Numbered from the stretch's first letter, positions 25,039 to 34,083 are shown. The stretch: DNA of 64,000 nucleotides from Rhodobacteraceae bacterium SB2 (GCA_001642945.1 LGRT01000004.1:186001-250000); one strand, 5' to 3'. Notes: generated by a model from the letters alone, not told the origin. Made by a program: numbers and translations.

Positions 25039-25407
25039 ATGAACAAATACGTCGGAAAACAAGCTTACAGAAATTCTGCTGTATCAACACCTCGCATTGA
25101 AGACGCCCATGGCGCGATCACAGTGTGTTTGGACACATTGTTGCATAATTTGAAAATCCTTGCAGACGGCCCGGACCAAACAAGTGAACTTTATGGCAAA
25201 ATTACCAGCAAGTGTTTAACGGCGCTTTATATTTTACAAACCAGCCTCGATTTTGAAAAAGGCGGGGTAATTTCTGACAATTTGTTCAAACTATATGAAT
25301 ATGTGAAATATCAAGTGCTGGCGACGTCGAAGAAAGAAGCTGCTAATTTGGATCAAGCAATTGAAGTGGTCACTGAAATCACCACAACATGGCGGTCTAT
25401 TTCCTGA
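25039..25407 (+). CDS. fliS: Flagellin export chaperone FliS
   Basis: A 122-residue FliS, the cytosolic chaperone that binds the flagellin C-terminus and keeps it unpolymerised before export. The family pattern is seen: YRNSAVSTPRIEDAH near the start, then LDTLLHNL, ILQTSLDFEKGGVISDNLFKLYEYV and a C-terminal TTTWRSIS. The ATG at 25039 has GGAGG seven bases upstream; an upstream frame is ignored. It overlaps the next gene by one base (TGATG). A sigma-28 box lies just upstream. Confidence 0.88.
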   Translation: MNKYVGKQAYRNSAVSTPRIEDAHGAITVCLDTLLHNLKILADGPDQTSELYGKITSKCLTALYILQTSLDFEKGGVISDNLFKLYEYVKYQVLATSKKEAANLDQAIEVVTEITTTWRSIS

Positions 25408-25709
25408 TGTTGGACGCGGTTGAAACCATAGGCGCATCGGACTTGGATCTGCTCACACAAGATTTGCAATCTTGCTTGCGCAGCCAAAATATCGATGAAG
25501 CGCTGAAATTGGCCGAGAAACGCCATAATATGATCGTGGCTTTGTTTGACGATTTGGAAAATAAAACCCCAGAAATATCAGAGATTGCGGCCAAATCTAT
25601 GCAGGACCTGTCATTTGAACGGTCTATCCTGCAGACGCAGCGCTCAGCTGACAAAACGGCCTTCGTTGCGCGTCGCACAGCTGTGAGCGCATATATGAAG
25701 CAGCCCTAA
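25407..25709 (+). CDS. FliT-like flagellar protein
   Basis: A 100-residue, wholly helical small protein starting MLDAVETIGASD at a TGATG overlap with fliS. Position directly after fliS and the size match FliT, a chaperone of the filament cap protein in enterobacteria, but sequence conservation of that family is too low to prove it. No signal peptide or membrane segment. It ends 35 bases before the convergent flhF stop. Confidence 0.55.
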   Translation: MLDAVETIGASDLDLLTQDLQSCLRSQNIDEALKLAEKRHNMIVALFDDLENKTPEISEIAAKSMQDLSFERSILQTQRSADKTAFVARRTAVSAYMKQP

Positions 25710-25744
25710 GCTCGAGCCAAAGATCAAAATAGCAGTCTGAAAAC

Positions 25745-27058
25745 TTAAACGGGTAAGATATATTCGAAGAATATTCTGAGCGTCTGCGCATCAACGGCCG
25801 TTAGATCGCTTCGCAAGCTGGGATCACCTGTCAAAGCCGCAATTTTACCACCCCGGTTGTACAGGCTCATCAATTGCTTGGGCGATGCGCGGCCATAGTC
25901 ACATTTATTGAAAATAACGGATAAATTTGATGGTGAGACGCGCAAAATCTCATCCATAGAGCCGGTATTCATTTCTGCGGGTAGAACCATCACAACACGA
26001 ACATGGGAAAACATTTGCCCGTCGCGTTTGAAAACTGCGCAAAATTCAGGATGTTTTTCCCACGCTATCTCAGAAATTTGCGCTTGAGGGGCAAGAATGT
26101 TGGATGCGCTACATATTTTTTGGCGGCTTTGTGCAAAGTTCAACACCCGCGCGTAAAAGCTCAGCCGGTCGGTTTCAAACAAAACCTCTTCACTCACGTG
26201 GAGCACCTGCGGTTTCTCGCTAGACTGCTGCGTAATATTTTGCATTAAGCCCGCGATCAGCGTCGATTTTCCACTGCCGGGGGGGCCAATGAACACCACA
26301 TTCTGCCTTGGCTGAAAAAGTTCTGCGGCTTTAGGGTCGATAAATATCTCCACCAACCGGTCCAGAAGCGCGTCTTTTTCGATCGCTCCCTCAAATTCGC
26401 TTATTTTGATTTCTGCCTTGATGAATTCTGAGCTGAGGCCAATGGCCAATAAATCTCCGAAACCCAGCCCCGGCGCATTGCTCTCAAGACTGGCTGCATG
26501 AGCGGATTTTTTTTCACTCGGTAAGTTCGCCGGCGCGGCCTCTTTAAAACCCAGCGGTGTTGCGCCATCAGCTTGGGTTTCCTCGGGCGCGGGCCCAGAA
26601 ATAGGAGCGGTTTTGTTTTCCACATCATCGAACAAGGATGCAGGGCTCGGATCCCCAATTTTTGCATTTGTTTGAATGTCTGGTGCGCCATCAGCAGCGC
26701 TGTCGGCGCGCGCTGCAACCGGCTTGGCTGGCGCAAGCTCGTCTGTTTGCGTTAAACTGTTTGCCTCTATAGCCTTGCTCAACGCGGATAGATCTAGCGT
26801 TGTATCGGCGTCTAAATCAGAGGTTTGCCGCTGTTGGCGGAAATCATCCAAGCTGGTTTTTGCAGATTTCAACCAGCGTTCAGCATCGCGGCTATTTTTG
26901 ACCGGTCGCTTTTTGGGCGGCTCGATTGAGGCTGTAATCTCAACAAAGCTTCCCACATTTTTAATACCGATAATGAAAGCATCTTCGCCAAGTTTGGTCT
27001 GCACCTTTTCAAGCGCAGTTGCCGTATCGGCAGCGCGAAATATCAGTTCATTGACCAT
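25745..27058 (-). CDS. flhF: Flagellar biosynthesis GTPase FlhF
   Basis: A 437-residue SRP-type GTPase that sets the place and number of polar flagella. The N-terminal FlhF segment (IFRAADTATALEKVQTKLGEDAFII) is followed by a long Ala/Pro/Asp-rich linker, then the NG domain with FIGPPGSGKSTLIAGL (P-loop) and a degenerate NKCD for the usual TKxD. Several canonical G motifs are weak, so GTP hydrolysis may be reduced. It follows flhA by 27 bases on the same strand, the normal flhA-flhF order. Implies polar flagellation. Confidence 0.88.
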   Translation of the reverse strand: MVNELIFRAADTATALEKVQTKLGEDAFIIGIKNVGSFVEITASIEPPKKRPVKNSRDAERWLKSAKTSLDDFRQQRQTSDLDADTTLDLSALSKAIEANSLTQTDELAPAKPVAARADSAADGAPDIQTNAKIGDPSPASLFDDVENKTAPISGPAPEETQADGATPLGFKEAAPANLPSEKKSAHAASLESNAPGLGFGDLLAIGLSSEFIKAEIKISEFEGAIEKDALLDRLVEIFIDPKAAELFQPRQNVVFIGPPGSGKSTLIAGLMQNITQQSSEKPQVLHVSEEVLFETDRLSFYARVLNFAQSRQKICSASNILAPQAQISEIAWEKHPEFCAVFKRDGQMFSHVRVVMVLPAEMNTGSMDEILRVSPSNLSVIFNKCDYGRASPKQLMSLYNRGGKIAALTGDPSLRSDLTAVDAQTLRIFFEYILPV

Positions 27059-27085
27059 AGCGTATTTCCAATATTCCTTGGCTCA

Positions 27086-29182
27086 TTAGGTTTGCTCGGC
27101 ACCTGAAACGGTCGCGATTACTTCTACCTTTTTGCTTTCAGGCAGTTCTGTAAACGATAAAATATTTAAATCACTTAGATGCGCGCGCACAAGTTTTGAC
27201 AATTTTTTGCGAATAACCGGGGCCACAATCAGGAATGGAACCTTGCTTTCAGCCATTTGATCATCCACCACAGAGGATAGTTTCTGGATCATGTTCTGCG
27301 ATAATTTTCCGTCGATAATCAAATCACTTTGTTGATTTTGTCGATCGGCATTGATCAATAGGTTCTCGAATTCGGGATCTAGCGTTATAACGGGAATAGC
27401 GTCTTTATGGGGCACCATACGTTGTAAAAGCAGCGGAATTAAGTAGGGGCGCAAAGCCTCGGCTGTGTCATCAATGCTCATATTGCGGCCAGACAGCTCG
27501 GCCAAAACCTCTAAGATTTTGCGCATATCATTGATTGGAATTTGTTCTTCCAAAAGCTTTTTCATGATCGCCGTCAGATTGTGCAACGGCACCAATTTGG
27601 GAACCACAGATTCCACCAAAGAGGGGCTTGCTTCGGCCAGCCGGTCAATCACTTGCTTTAATTCATCCTGACCGATCAGCTCATGCGCATTTTGTTCGAT
27701 GACCTTGGATAGCTGGGTTGTGATAACCGCTTCCGGCTCTACCACCACATAGCCGCGCGCCTCAGCCAGTGTGCGTTGTTGCTCGGTGATCCAATAGGCT
27801 TCCAGGCCAAATGTTGGTTCAATGACCTTCTCGCCCTCAAGCGCGATTGCGCTGTCACCAGTAGGAATGGTGAGCAACCGGCCCGGATATACTTTATCTT
27901 CCGCAACGATGCGCTGGCCAATTTTAATCTGATAAAAATTCGGCTCTAAATTCAGATCATCTTTGACCCGAACGCTTGGTATGACAAAGCCGAGCGATTT
28001 TGAAATATCCTTGCGCACGCCAGCAATGCGGGTCACCAAAGGACCATTCACTTCATCTTCCACCAACGCAATCAGCGGATAGCTTAACACTACCGAAATA
28101 CGAGAATTATCTGTGATTTGCTCGGCGCTCACCGTGCTATTGTCTTCTTCATATTCTTCATCTGCAAAACTATCGATCATATCGGGTGTTTCGGCCCTGC
28201 CTGCATAGCGACTGATCATAAAGCCAATCATGCCGGTGATCGCGGCCAGTGATAAAAATAAAACCGATGGCATCCCTGGAACCAGCCCCATAATGCCGAT
28301 CACAACCGCAACGGGATACCAGGCTTGCGGAATGCTGATCTGCCCGCCGATATGCTCTGACATAGATCCGCTTGACGACACCCGCGTGACGATAATCGCA
28401 GTGCCAATTGACAAAAGCAGCGAAGGTATTTGCGCCACCAAGCCATCGCCGATTGACAAAATTGTATAGAGCGATGCGGCCTCTCCCAGGCTCAAGGAAT
28501 ATTGCGCAACGCCAATCGTGATGCCGCCCAGAATATTGATCGCCAAGATCAAAATACCGGCAACAGCATCGCCCTTCACAAATTTCGAAGCACCATCCAT
28601 CGAGCCGTAAAAATCCGCTTCGCGGGCAACCTCGTTGCGCCGCTCTGTGGCTTCTTCGGGCGTTAGAATTCCAGCATTCAGGTCGGCATCAATCGCCATT
28701 TGTTTGCCAGGCATCGAATCCAATGTGAATCGCGCGGTCACTTCTGATACACGGCCCGCACCTTTGGTAATCACTACAAGATTAATGATCACAAGAATTG
28801 CAAAGACGAAAATACCCACAACAAAGTTGCCTGCAATCACAAAGCTGCCAAAGGCTTCAATAACCTGCCCTGCAGCATCTGTCCCCGTATGTCCATTTGC
28901 TAGAACAATTCGTGTGGATGCCACGTTCAAAGCAAGCCTCAGGACCGTTGCAACCAATAAAAGCGTCGGAAAACTTGAGAAATCCAAAGGTCGAAACGAA
29001 TGAATGGCGATCATTAAAACCAAAAGTGCCAAAAGAATATTGAAGCTGAAAAACACATCCAGCAGGAAAGTTGGGAGCGGCAGCACCATCATGGCGACGA
29101 TCACTAAAATGCCGAGCGGCATTACAGAATCGCTTAAATATCGGCGGAGCGAATTTATTTTAAATGTCTCAATAAGCGCCAC
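27086..29182 (-). CDS. flhA: Flagellar biosynthesis protein FlhA
   Basis: A 698-residue FlhA, the export-gate membrane protein of the flagellar type III secretion apparatus. The N-terminal half has about eight hydrophobic segments and the conserved stretch around GRVSEVTARFTLDSMPGKQMAIDADLNAG. The C-terminal half (from ~350) is the cytoplasmic ring domain that receives substrates and chaperones. The start is GTG at 29180-29182. A sigma-54 site (29217-29232) stands in front. Length and motifs are full. Confidence 0.97.
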   Translation of the reverse strand: MALIETFKINSLRRYLSDSVMPLGILVIVAMMVLPLPTFLLDVFFSFNILLALLVLMIAIHSFRPLDFSSFPTLLLVATVLRLALNVASTRIVLANGHTGTDAAGQVIEAFGSFVIAGNFVVGIFVFAILVIINLVVITKGAGRVSEVTARFTLDSMPGKQMAIDADLNAGILTPEEATERRNEVAREADFYGSMDGASKFVKGDAVAGILILAINILGGITIGVAQYSLSLGEAASLYTILSIGDGLVAQIPSLLLSIGTAIIVTRVSSSGSMSEHIGGQISIPQAWYPVAVVIGIMGLVPGMPSVLFLSLAAITGMIGFMISRYAGRAETPDMIDSFADEEYEEDNSTVSAEQITDNSRISVVLSYPLIALVEDEVNGPLVTRIAGVRKDISKSLGFVIPSVRVKDDLNLEPNFYQIKIGQRIVAEDKVYPGRLLTIPTGDSAIALEGEKVIEPTFGLEAYWITEQQRTLAEARGYVVVEPEAVITTQLSKVIEQNAHELIGQDELKQVIDRLAEASPSLVESVVPKLVPLHNLTAIMKKLLEEQIPINDMRKILEVLAELSGRNMSIDDTAEALRPYLIPLLLQRMVPHKDAIPVITLDPEFENLLINADRQNQQSDLIIDGKLSQNMIQKLSSVVDDQMAESKVPFLIVAPVIRKKLSKLVRAHLSDLNILSFTELPESKKVEVIATVSGAEQT

Positions 29183-29216
29183 GGTGAAGAAACCTTTTCT
29201 ACTTTACACCCTAACA

Positions 29217-29232
29217 GGCAAAAACTGTGCCA
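29217..29232 (-). promoter_or_regulatory. Sigma-54 promoter before flhA
   Basis: On the minus strand TGGCACAGTTTTTGCC, matching TGGCAC-N5-TTGC with the GG and GC elements at exact spacing. Divergent from the flgP promoter 30 bases away. Confidence 0.85.
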
Positions 29233-29262
29233 AAGTTCAAAACTTACCGCTTACCGCAGTTT

Positions 29263-29278
29263 TGGCACGAAACATGCT
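29263..29278 (+). promoter_or_regulatory. Sigma-54 promoter before flgP
   Basis: TGGCACGAAACATGCT, with GG at -24 and GC at -12 at exact spacing (A in place of the first T of TTGC). It should drive flgP, flgT, the LysM gene and flgA. Confidence 0.8.
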
Positions 29279-29312
29279 TGTAGTTGAGAGTGATAGCTGA
29301 GGAGTAAAGACC

Positions 29313-29870
29313 GTGTTCGAGAAAAACAGGAATAGGCCGCCAAGACTTTATCGTTTCCCCCTTGCAGTCTGTGCACTGTCTTTCGGGCTTCTTATGGGCT
29401 GTGACACGAATGGGGGGCTGCCCAGTTTGGCGCAGATTTTAGAGCCGTCTCCCGCCGCTCCGGCGCCGCAAACAAACGATCAAATGGCCATCGTAAATGC
29501 GGTAGATGCAACAGCCGCCGTTACCCAGCCACGCGTTGAAGTGATCCCCACATTAACCGGAATGGGCTATGCCAGTATTTCTGCCCAACCCGCAAAATCG
29601 GCAAACCAGCGACGTTTGATGGCCATTCGCTCAGCGCGGCTGCAAGCGATGCGCAATCTTACCGAGCAGGTTCACGGCGTTCAGATCGACTCGCAAACCA
29701 CAATTATTGATGCCATCGTTCAAAATGACTCGTTGAGAGCTTCGGTTGATGGCGTGATTTTGGGCGCCAAAACGGTGCGCATCAACCCCGTTGGGCGCGA
29801 CACATATGAGGTGGTGTTAGAGCTAGATCAAGCGCTCCTTTCCAATATTATGCGCACCGTACGAGGTTAA
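29313..29870 (+). CDS. flgP: Flagellar outer-membrane lipoprotein FlgP (LPP20 family)
   Basis: A 185-residue lipoprotein: signal sequence with lipobox LLMGC (Cys at 30), a Pro/Ala-rich linker, then an LPP20-type domain (RRLMAIRSARLQAMRNLTEQVHGV). FlgP builds a ring or basal disc around the LP ring in Vibrio and Campylobacter flagella. The start is GTG at 29313, with GAGGAG nine bases before. It is first in a string with flgT, a LysM gene and flgA. The gammaproteobacterial association of FlgP/FlgT is notable in an alphaproteobacterium. Confidence 0.85.
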   Translation: MFEKNRNRPPRLYRFPLAVCALSFGLLMGCDTNGGLPSLAQILEPSPAAPAPQTNDQMAIVNAVDATAAVTQPRVEVIPTLTGMGYASISAQPAKSANQRRLMAIRSARLQAMRNLTEQVHGVQIDSQTTIIDAIVQNDSLRASVDGVILGAKTVRINPVGRDTYEVVLELDQALLSNIMRTVRG

Positions 29871-29871
29871 A

Positions 29872-30987
29872 ATGCGGAGTGGGCGCCCCTTTTTGAAGCG
29901 GTTTCTTGCACTAGCCTTCTGTTTCATAGGGATGGCCAATAGTGGCTTTACCGCCAATATCGCCACCGTCGATGCAACTGGTCGCGCCGCGCTGTCGGGC
30001 CATAGCGAGCAAAAAGCACGTCGGTTTGCGCTTGAAGATGCGCTATATCTTGCGGCGTTGAAAAATGGCGTGCGTATCAGCGGTACATTGGTGTCTCATA
30101 ATGGCGTGCTGCTGCGCGATATAATCACCCAAAACTCAGACGCAAAGTTGGTTGATTTCAAAATTTTGAAAGAGAATAAATCATCAACGCATTACCAAGT
30201 CAGTATAAGAGCGTTTTTTGCAGAGAGCGGCGCGCAAACCTGCGCCAATCCGCGCTTTGAAAAAGCCCTTGTGTTGCGTCCAAGCGTTTCCATCGGCCAA
30301 AAAGTTCATGCGCATCATTTGGCTTTGGCGCCCGAACTTGGCAAAGCAATCACGCATTATATCTCGCAAAACTATCCGGGGCCCTTGAACAGTGGCGAGA
30401 TGATGAGCTTTGCGGATTTTAAGAAGCGCCAAAGCCCAAAAAAAATGCTAAATTACGCCAGTTTGCAATCCAACCAATTGGGCGCGGTTGACGCCGCACT
30501 TTTGATTTCTACGGATGTGACACTGCGTTCAGGAAGCGGTGGGGTGCATGCAATGATTTCACTTTCCGCCATTTCGGCGCGAAATTTGACCGAGGTTTTT
30601 TCATCAAACCTGCAGATTTTGGCGCCCCTCTCCTCGAAAACGCCCTTCCCAACCTTAAATCTTTTGGATGCCAGATCTCCGGTATTTGATTTAACAGCCG
30701 TTTTCGGAGCAGTCGATCAGATGATCGGGCAGTTTAATTCGGCCTCTTGCGCACCTTTGCAAGCACCTTTGGCTTTGGCGGGAGAAAATTTAATCTTCCC
30801 TCACGGCCAAAATGCCGGCATCAAAACAGGCGCGCTAGCTTATATCACAACGGGCGAGCACGCTTGGGTGCTGCTGGAAGTCTCAGAAGTGATGACGGGG
30901 CAAGCGATGATGCGGCCGATCAATAATTTTCAAAACTCGGAAAGTTTGGCCGGCCAAACCGTTCAACTTATCGAAGGAACGTTTTAA
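29872..30987 (+). CDS. flgT: Flagellar assembly protein FlgT
   Basis: A 371-residue secreted periplasmic protein with a signal peptide (LKRFLALAFCFIGMANSGFTA). The N-terminal domain (IATVDATGRAALSG, KARRFALEDALYLAALKNGV) is typical of FlgT. In Vibrio this protein forms the H ring and is needed for T-ring and stator attachment; Rhodobacter sphaeroides fla1 also needs it. The middle and C-terminal domains follow (the last with GIKTGALAYITTGEHAWVLL). It starts one base after the flgP stop and overlaps the next gene by TAATG. Confidence 0.85.
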   Translation: MRSGRPFLKRFLALAFCFIGMANSGFTANIATVDATGRAALSGHSEQKARRFALEDALYLAALKNGVRISGTLVSHNGVLLRDIITQNSDAKLVDFKILKENKSSTHYQVSIRAFFAESGAQTCANPRFEKALVLRPSVSIGQKVHAHHLALAPELGKAITHYISQNYPGPLNSGEMMSFADFKKRQSPKKMLNYASLQSNQLGAVDAALLISTDVTLRSGSGGVHAMISLSAISARNLTEVFSSNLQILAPLSSKTPFPTLNLLDARSPVFDLTAVFGAVDQMIGQFNSASCAPLQAPLALAGENLIFPHGQNAGIKTGALAYITTGEHAWVLLEVSEVMTGQAMMRPINNFQNSESLAGQTVQLIEGTF

Positions 30988-31325
30988 TGCGATCAATAAA
31001 GCTCCTTTTGGCATGTCTTCTGGTATCCGCAGCACCCGCAATCGCGCAGGAACCTTTCGTCGTATTGGAATATAGGTCGGGAAACAGCGCTACTGTCGAC
31101 GCAAGCACGCACCGCGTACGGCGCGGCGAAACTCTGGCGATGATCGTGGCAAAATATTATGGGCGCAGCGCCGTTGGGCGGCAGATGTTTGAACAAATTG
31201 TGCAATCCAATCCCAAAGCTTTTGTGGGTGAAAACCCAAATAGATTGCTATCTGGGGTCGTCTTGCACCTTCCAGGCAGCGATACGAGCGGCGGGGGGCG
31301 CGGCGATGACATCTATTTTTTCTAA
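30987..31325 (+). CDS. Secreted LysM-like protein in flagellar operon
   Basis: A 112-residue periplasmic protein with signal peptide MRSIKLLLACLLVSAAPAIAQ. One LysM/FimV-like domain (HRVRRGETLAMIVAKYYG ... NPNRLLSGVVLHLPG) spans residues ~42-100, followed by a Gly-rich tail. LysM domains bind peptidoglycan, so it may position the ring proteins FlgP/FlgT in the cell wall. The start overlaps the flgT stop by one base. The function is inferred from domain and context. Confidence 0.75.
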   Translation: MRSIKLLLACLLVSAAPAIAQEPFVVLEYRSGNSATVDASTHRVRRGETLAMIVAKYYGRSAVGRQMFEQIVQSNPKAFVGENPNRLLSGVVLHLPGSDTSGGGRGDDIYFF

Positions 31326-32052
31326 GAATAGGTTTTGCGCTATGCTCATATGCGGTCTCATAACGGGGGCTGCCCAAGCGGCTGAGCGGATCACCGGCAA
31401 CGAAATCATAGCGCAAATAATTGCTCAGGCCAAAGAGCAGGGGCAGGATGTGATCCCGCGCTTGGCGGGTCATAAACTTTTTTATCCGTGCAAAACGAAA
31501 TTAAGCATCGCCCCTAAATTTGAGGATTGGCAAACCATCAACGTGTCCTGCGCGCAGCCTTATAAATGGGCTATTGCAGTACGCGCTGATGTTATGATGC
31601 CCATAATTGAGCCCCAAAAAGCAAAATCAAAGACGCCAATCAACGAGGTGGCCCGGCCGCAACATAGCTATGTGGTCTATAGCGCACCCTTAAAACGCGG
31701 CACCGTTATAGAAGCCAAGGACCTGACGGTTCAAACAGGGTTTTCTCCAAAAGTATATGGTGGGTATAGGCAAGTGGCTGACGTGATCGGGCGCCGGCTC
31801 ACAAAATCTGTCTCCGCCGGCGTTCCAAGCTTGGCGCGCCATCTTGAAATAAATTACGCAATTCTCAAAGATGCGATCATAGATGTAACATTGACTCGCT
31901 CAGGAATTGAAATTATTGGTAAGGCAGTGGCTCTTTCTGATGGACAAATTGGTGAAGTGATTACCGTCGCAAACCTCGAAACTGGCGTTAAATTGAAGGC
32001 GCTGATAAAAAACTCAAGTGAAGGCAAAATAATTTCTAAACAATTGCATTAA
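31306..32052 (+). CDS. flgA: Flagellar P-ring assembly chaperone FlgA
   Basis: A 248-residue periplasmic FlgA: signal peptide ending AAQA, then an N-terminal domain and a C-terminal SAF domain (SYVVYSAPLKRGTVIEAKDL, VIGRRLTKSVSAG, VITVANLETGVKLKALI). FlgA helps P-ring subunits assemble around the rod. I start it at ATG 31306, overlapping the LysM gene by 20 bases; ATG 31342 is possible but would cut the signal peptide. The flgM sigma-28 box overlaps its 3' end. Confidence 0.9.
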   Translation: MTSIFSKNRFCAMLICGLITGAAQAAERITGNEIIAQIIAQAKEQGQDVIPRLAGHKLFYPCKTKLSIAPKFEDWQTINVSCAQPYKWAIAVRADVMMPIIEPQKAKSKTPINEVARPQHSYVVYSAPLKRGTVIEAKDLTVQTGFSPKVYGGYRQVADVIGRRLTKSVSAGVPSLARHLEINYAILKDAIIDVTLTRSGIEIIGKAVALSDGQIGEVITVANLETGVKLKALIKNSSEGKIISKQLH

Positions 32053-32063
32053 ACTGCCGTTGT
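32037..32063 (+). promoter_or_regulatory. Sigma-28 (FliA) promoter candidate before flgM
   Basis: TAAA (32037-32040), 15 bases, GCCGTTGT, with the shared TAAACAATTG left part. It overlaps the flgA stop. flgM transcription by sigma-28 is classical. Confidence 0.72.
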
Positions 32064-32119
32064 AGGACTTGGAAGAGATAAAATGTTCTTTGGGTGCAGG
32101 TCACCTTGGAGTAAAAAAG

Positions 32120-32464
32120 ATGGTAGATACAGTTCAAAATTTAACCGGAACAACAGCCAGTGTGGTTGTGCCTGAAGCTTCTAGCGCGCCAAAAGTTTCT
32201 GTCGGAACCGGCTCAGAGACAAGCGCTGTTGAGTTGGGCAATACCGCACCGGCAACGCCTGTAACGGAAGCCGATGCCGGCAGCGTCTCGGTAGATGTGA
32301 AATCTGCGATGGGCGACGTGATGCAAGCGATGCAAGACATGCCGCCCCCAATCGATATTGAATCGGTACAAAGACTGCGGGCTGAAATCGCCAATAATGA
32401 GTATCCGGTGGATTACAATAAAATTTCTGATGCGCTTTTGGCATCAGTTTCGGAATTGTCTTAA
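32120..32464 (+). CDS. flgM: Anti-sigma-28 factor FlgM
   Basis: A 114-residue protein whose C-terminal third has the FlgM pattern (IDIESVQRLRAEIANNEYPVDYNKISDALL), which in FlgM wraps around FliA until the protein is exported through the finished hook. The N-terminal ~70 residues are Ser/Thr/Val-rich and likely disordered. Start set at ATG 32120 (MVDTVQN), preceded by TTGGAG. Followed by an flgN-like gene, the usual pairing. FliA itself is outside the window. Confidence 0.85.
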   Translation: MVDTVQNLTGTTASVVVPEASSAPKVSVGTGSETSAVELGNTAPATPVTEADAGSVSVDVKSAMGDVMQAMQDMPPPIDIESVQRLRAEIANNEYPVDYNKISDALLASVSELS

Positions 32465-32475
32465 CCTTACCGCCT

Positions 32476-32757
32476 ATGGTGCATTCAGTCTCAGACGTCC
32501 TTATCGCGCTTGAAGCTGAAGCCCAATTGCTCAAGCTGGAACGACCATCAAGCGCCTCATACCATGAGGCGTGTCTTTCTTTTTTAAACAAAGCAAAAAA
32601 TGAACTTGCTGACATTCAGCCGTTTTTGAAAGACCTTACAACAACCGATAAAGAGCGGCTGCGGATTATCCGCGACTTCCTGATAAGCGAACAAAACTTT
32701 TCTGCTGCAGCCTCTGAATTGCGCAATATTTCTTCTATAGAACATCTTTTAAAATGA
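32476..32757 (+). CDS. FlgN-like export chaperone
   Basis: A 93-residue helical protein directly after flgM, 11 bases later. FlgN chaperones the hook-filament junction proteins FlgK and FlgL and is commonly encoded behind flgM. Sequence (begins MVHSVSDVLIALEAEAQLL) fits the long helical FlgN type but the family is poorly conserved, so the call rests mainly on position and size. It overlaps the next gene by ATGA. Confidence 0.6.
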   Translation: MVHSVSDVLIALEAEAQLLKLERPSSASYHEACLSFLNKAKNELADIQPFLKDLTTTDKERLRIIRDFLISEQNFSAAASELRNISSIEHLLK

Positions 32758-33167
32758 GTGATGTAGCCGCCTTGAGCGCGTTTTGGGCCATTCCAATTTT
32801 TTGGCAGGCCGTGCTGCTGGCCTTGGCTGTCTTGCTGTTTGGACTTGTGGCTTTGATGGTGCGACTTACACGGCTGAATCGAAACGTAAAAGCGCTGGCT
32901 CTGCGCCTTGCGACTTTGGAAAGCAAGGCCGGCCACGCGGCACCATTACCGCAAAAAAGGGCTCCATTTCCAAAAACAAATTTTGCGCATCACCCGTCGC
33001 AGCCCGGCGCCGCGGAGGCAGTTATCCCTGAATTTTCTGCAGATAACATGATTGAAACCGCAATATCGATGATAAAGGCCGGCGATGCAGAAGATCAAAT
33101 TCAACTTAAACTTGGTATCGAGCCCGAGTTATTGGCAATTTTGATCCAGCAGCACAAATTTGCATAA
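32754..33167 (+). CDS. DUF2802-like membrane protein in flagellar operon
   Basis: A 137-residue protein with one N-terminal membrane helix (IPIFWQAVLLALAVLLFGLVAL), a short coiled coil, a Pro/Lys linker and a C-terminal helix-turn-helix-like end (AISMIKAGDAEDQIQLKLGI). This plan matches DUF2802 proteins found near flagellar and chemotaxis genes in gammaproteobacteria. ATGA overlap with the flgN-like gene. Role not known. Confidence 0.6.
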   Translation: MSDVAALSAFWAIPIFWQAVLLALAVLLFGLVALMVRLTRLNRNVKALALRLATLESKAGHAAPLPQKRAPFPKTNFAHHPSQPGAAEAVIPEFSADNMIETAISMIKAGDAEDQIQLKLGIEPELLAILIQQHKFA

Positions 33168-33187
33168 CGCTGCGACCAGCTGACCCC

Positions 33188-33814
33188 TTATTCGGGCAAA
33201 GGCCAGCGTGTTTCCTCATAGAGCTTTGCTGCCATCTGTTGCGCATCCATCAAATCTTTTGGCTCAAGCTCTGCTTCAACCTCATCACGTAATTTCATCG
33301 CCGAACGTATGCCGATTGCAACCGCCAATGCACGAAGCGCATAGGATGTTTTGAAATCGGGCTCTTTCGCGATGGTCAGATTATATTGCGCCAACTGCAA
33401 AATCACCGAGCGGTCTGAAGCCTCAAACCGCTGGGTCAAAACCTCTTTCACCTCAGCGCGTACCAGCTCCAAAGTGTCTTCGGGCAGAATATCCACCAGC
33501 TCTTCTCGCATATCGGTGGCTTTTCCGATGCCGCCCAGCTCAGCCAGAAACGCCCATTTCAATGCATTTTGATAATGCGTGGGATGTCCAAGGCCTTTTT
33601 TAAACAAGACGGCCAAATTGTATTGAGCGTCATAATCACCTTCTTCGGCCAAATGTAAAAACAATTGATAAGCGGTGCTATAATCTTTCTGGCGCACGGC
33701 GGTCACGGCTTGGCTAAACGGATCTGGCAGATCGGTGTCTGCCGCCATGACATCCTGCGAAAAGAAAGCCAGACAGGCGATTACGGGCACAATATTAAGT
33801 TTAAAATAAGTCAT
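33188..33814 (-). CDS. Periplasmic Sel1-like repeat protein
   Basis: A 208-residue protein with a signal peptide (cleavage after DVMAA) and Sel1/TPR-like helical pairs (AYQLFLHLAEEGDYDAQYNL, AVLFKKGLG, ALKWAFLAELGG). Such repeats are protein-binding scaffolds. It lies on the opposite strand between flagellar operons and may serve the motor or filament; no specific family is recognised. Confidence 0.75.
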   Translation of the reverse strand: MTYFKLNIVPVIACLAFFSQDVMAADTDLPDPFSQAVTAVRQKDYSTAYQLFLHLAEEGDYDAQYNLAVLFKKGLGHPTHYQNALKWAFLAELGGIGKATDMREELVDILPEDTLELVRAEVKEVLTQRFEASDRSVILQLAQYNLTIAKEPDFKTSYALRALAVAIGIRSAMKLRDEVEAELEPKDLMDAQQMAAKLYEETRWPLPE

Positions 33815-33956
33815 TTACGCGTCTTTGCTCCTGACAGGGGCCCTGCCTTTGGACATCTCCTTTCAAAAACCATGCCGATTTAAGCTCGAGCGTGCAAGAT
33901 CGATAAAAAACTTTTCCTTTTTTGCAAAAAACTGCGGCTTTCTGATCTTTGCCGCC

Positions 33957-33983
33957 TAAACAATAAGAAAGCCCAGCCGTTCT
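33957..33983 (+). promoter_or_regulatory. Sigma-28 (FliA) promoter candidate before fliC
   Basis: TAAA (33957-33960), 15 bases, GCCGTTCT, with left part TAAACAATAAG as in the other three sites. The 5' leader to the flagellin ATG would be about 95 bases. Confidence 0.75.
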
Positions 33984-34083
33984 ATTTCCTGAGCGAGGAA
34001 AGTATTAAATATAGACCCTTGCGTTACCTTGGCGCTGCGCGTCGAACCACCGATGAAATCGGTTATGATTAGGAGAAACGAAA

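Noticed and set aside
25745-27058. Calling the FlhF-like protein a general SRP GTPase
   Set aside because: The N-terminal FlhF segment, weak G motifs and position after flhA fit FlhF better than Ffh or FtsY.
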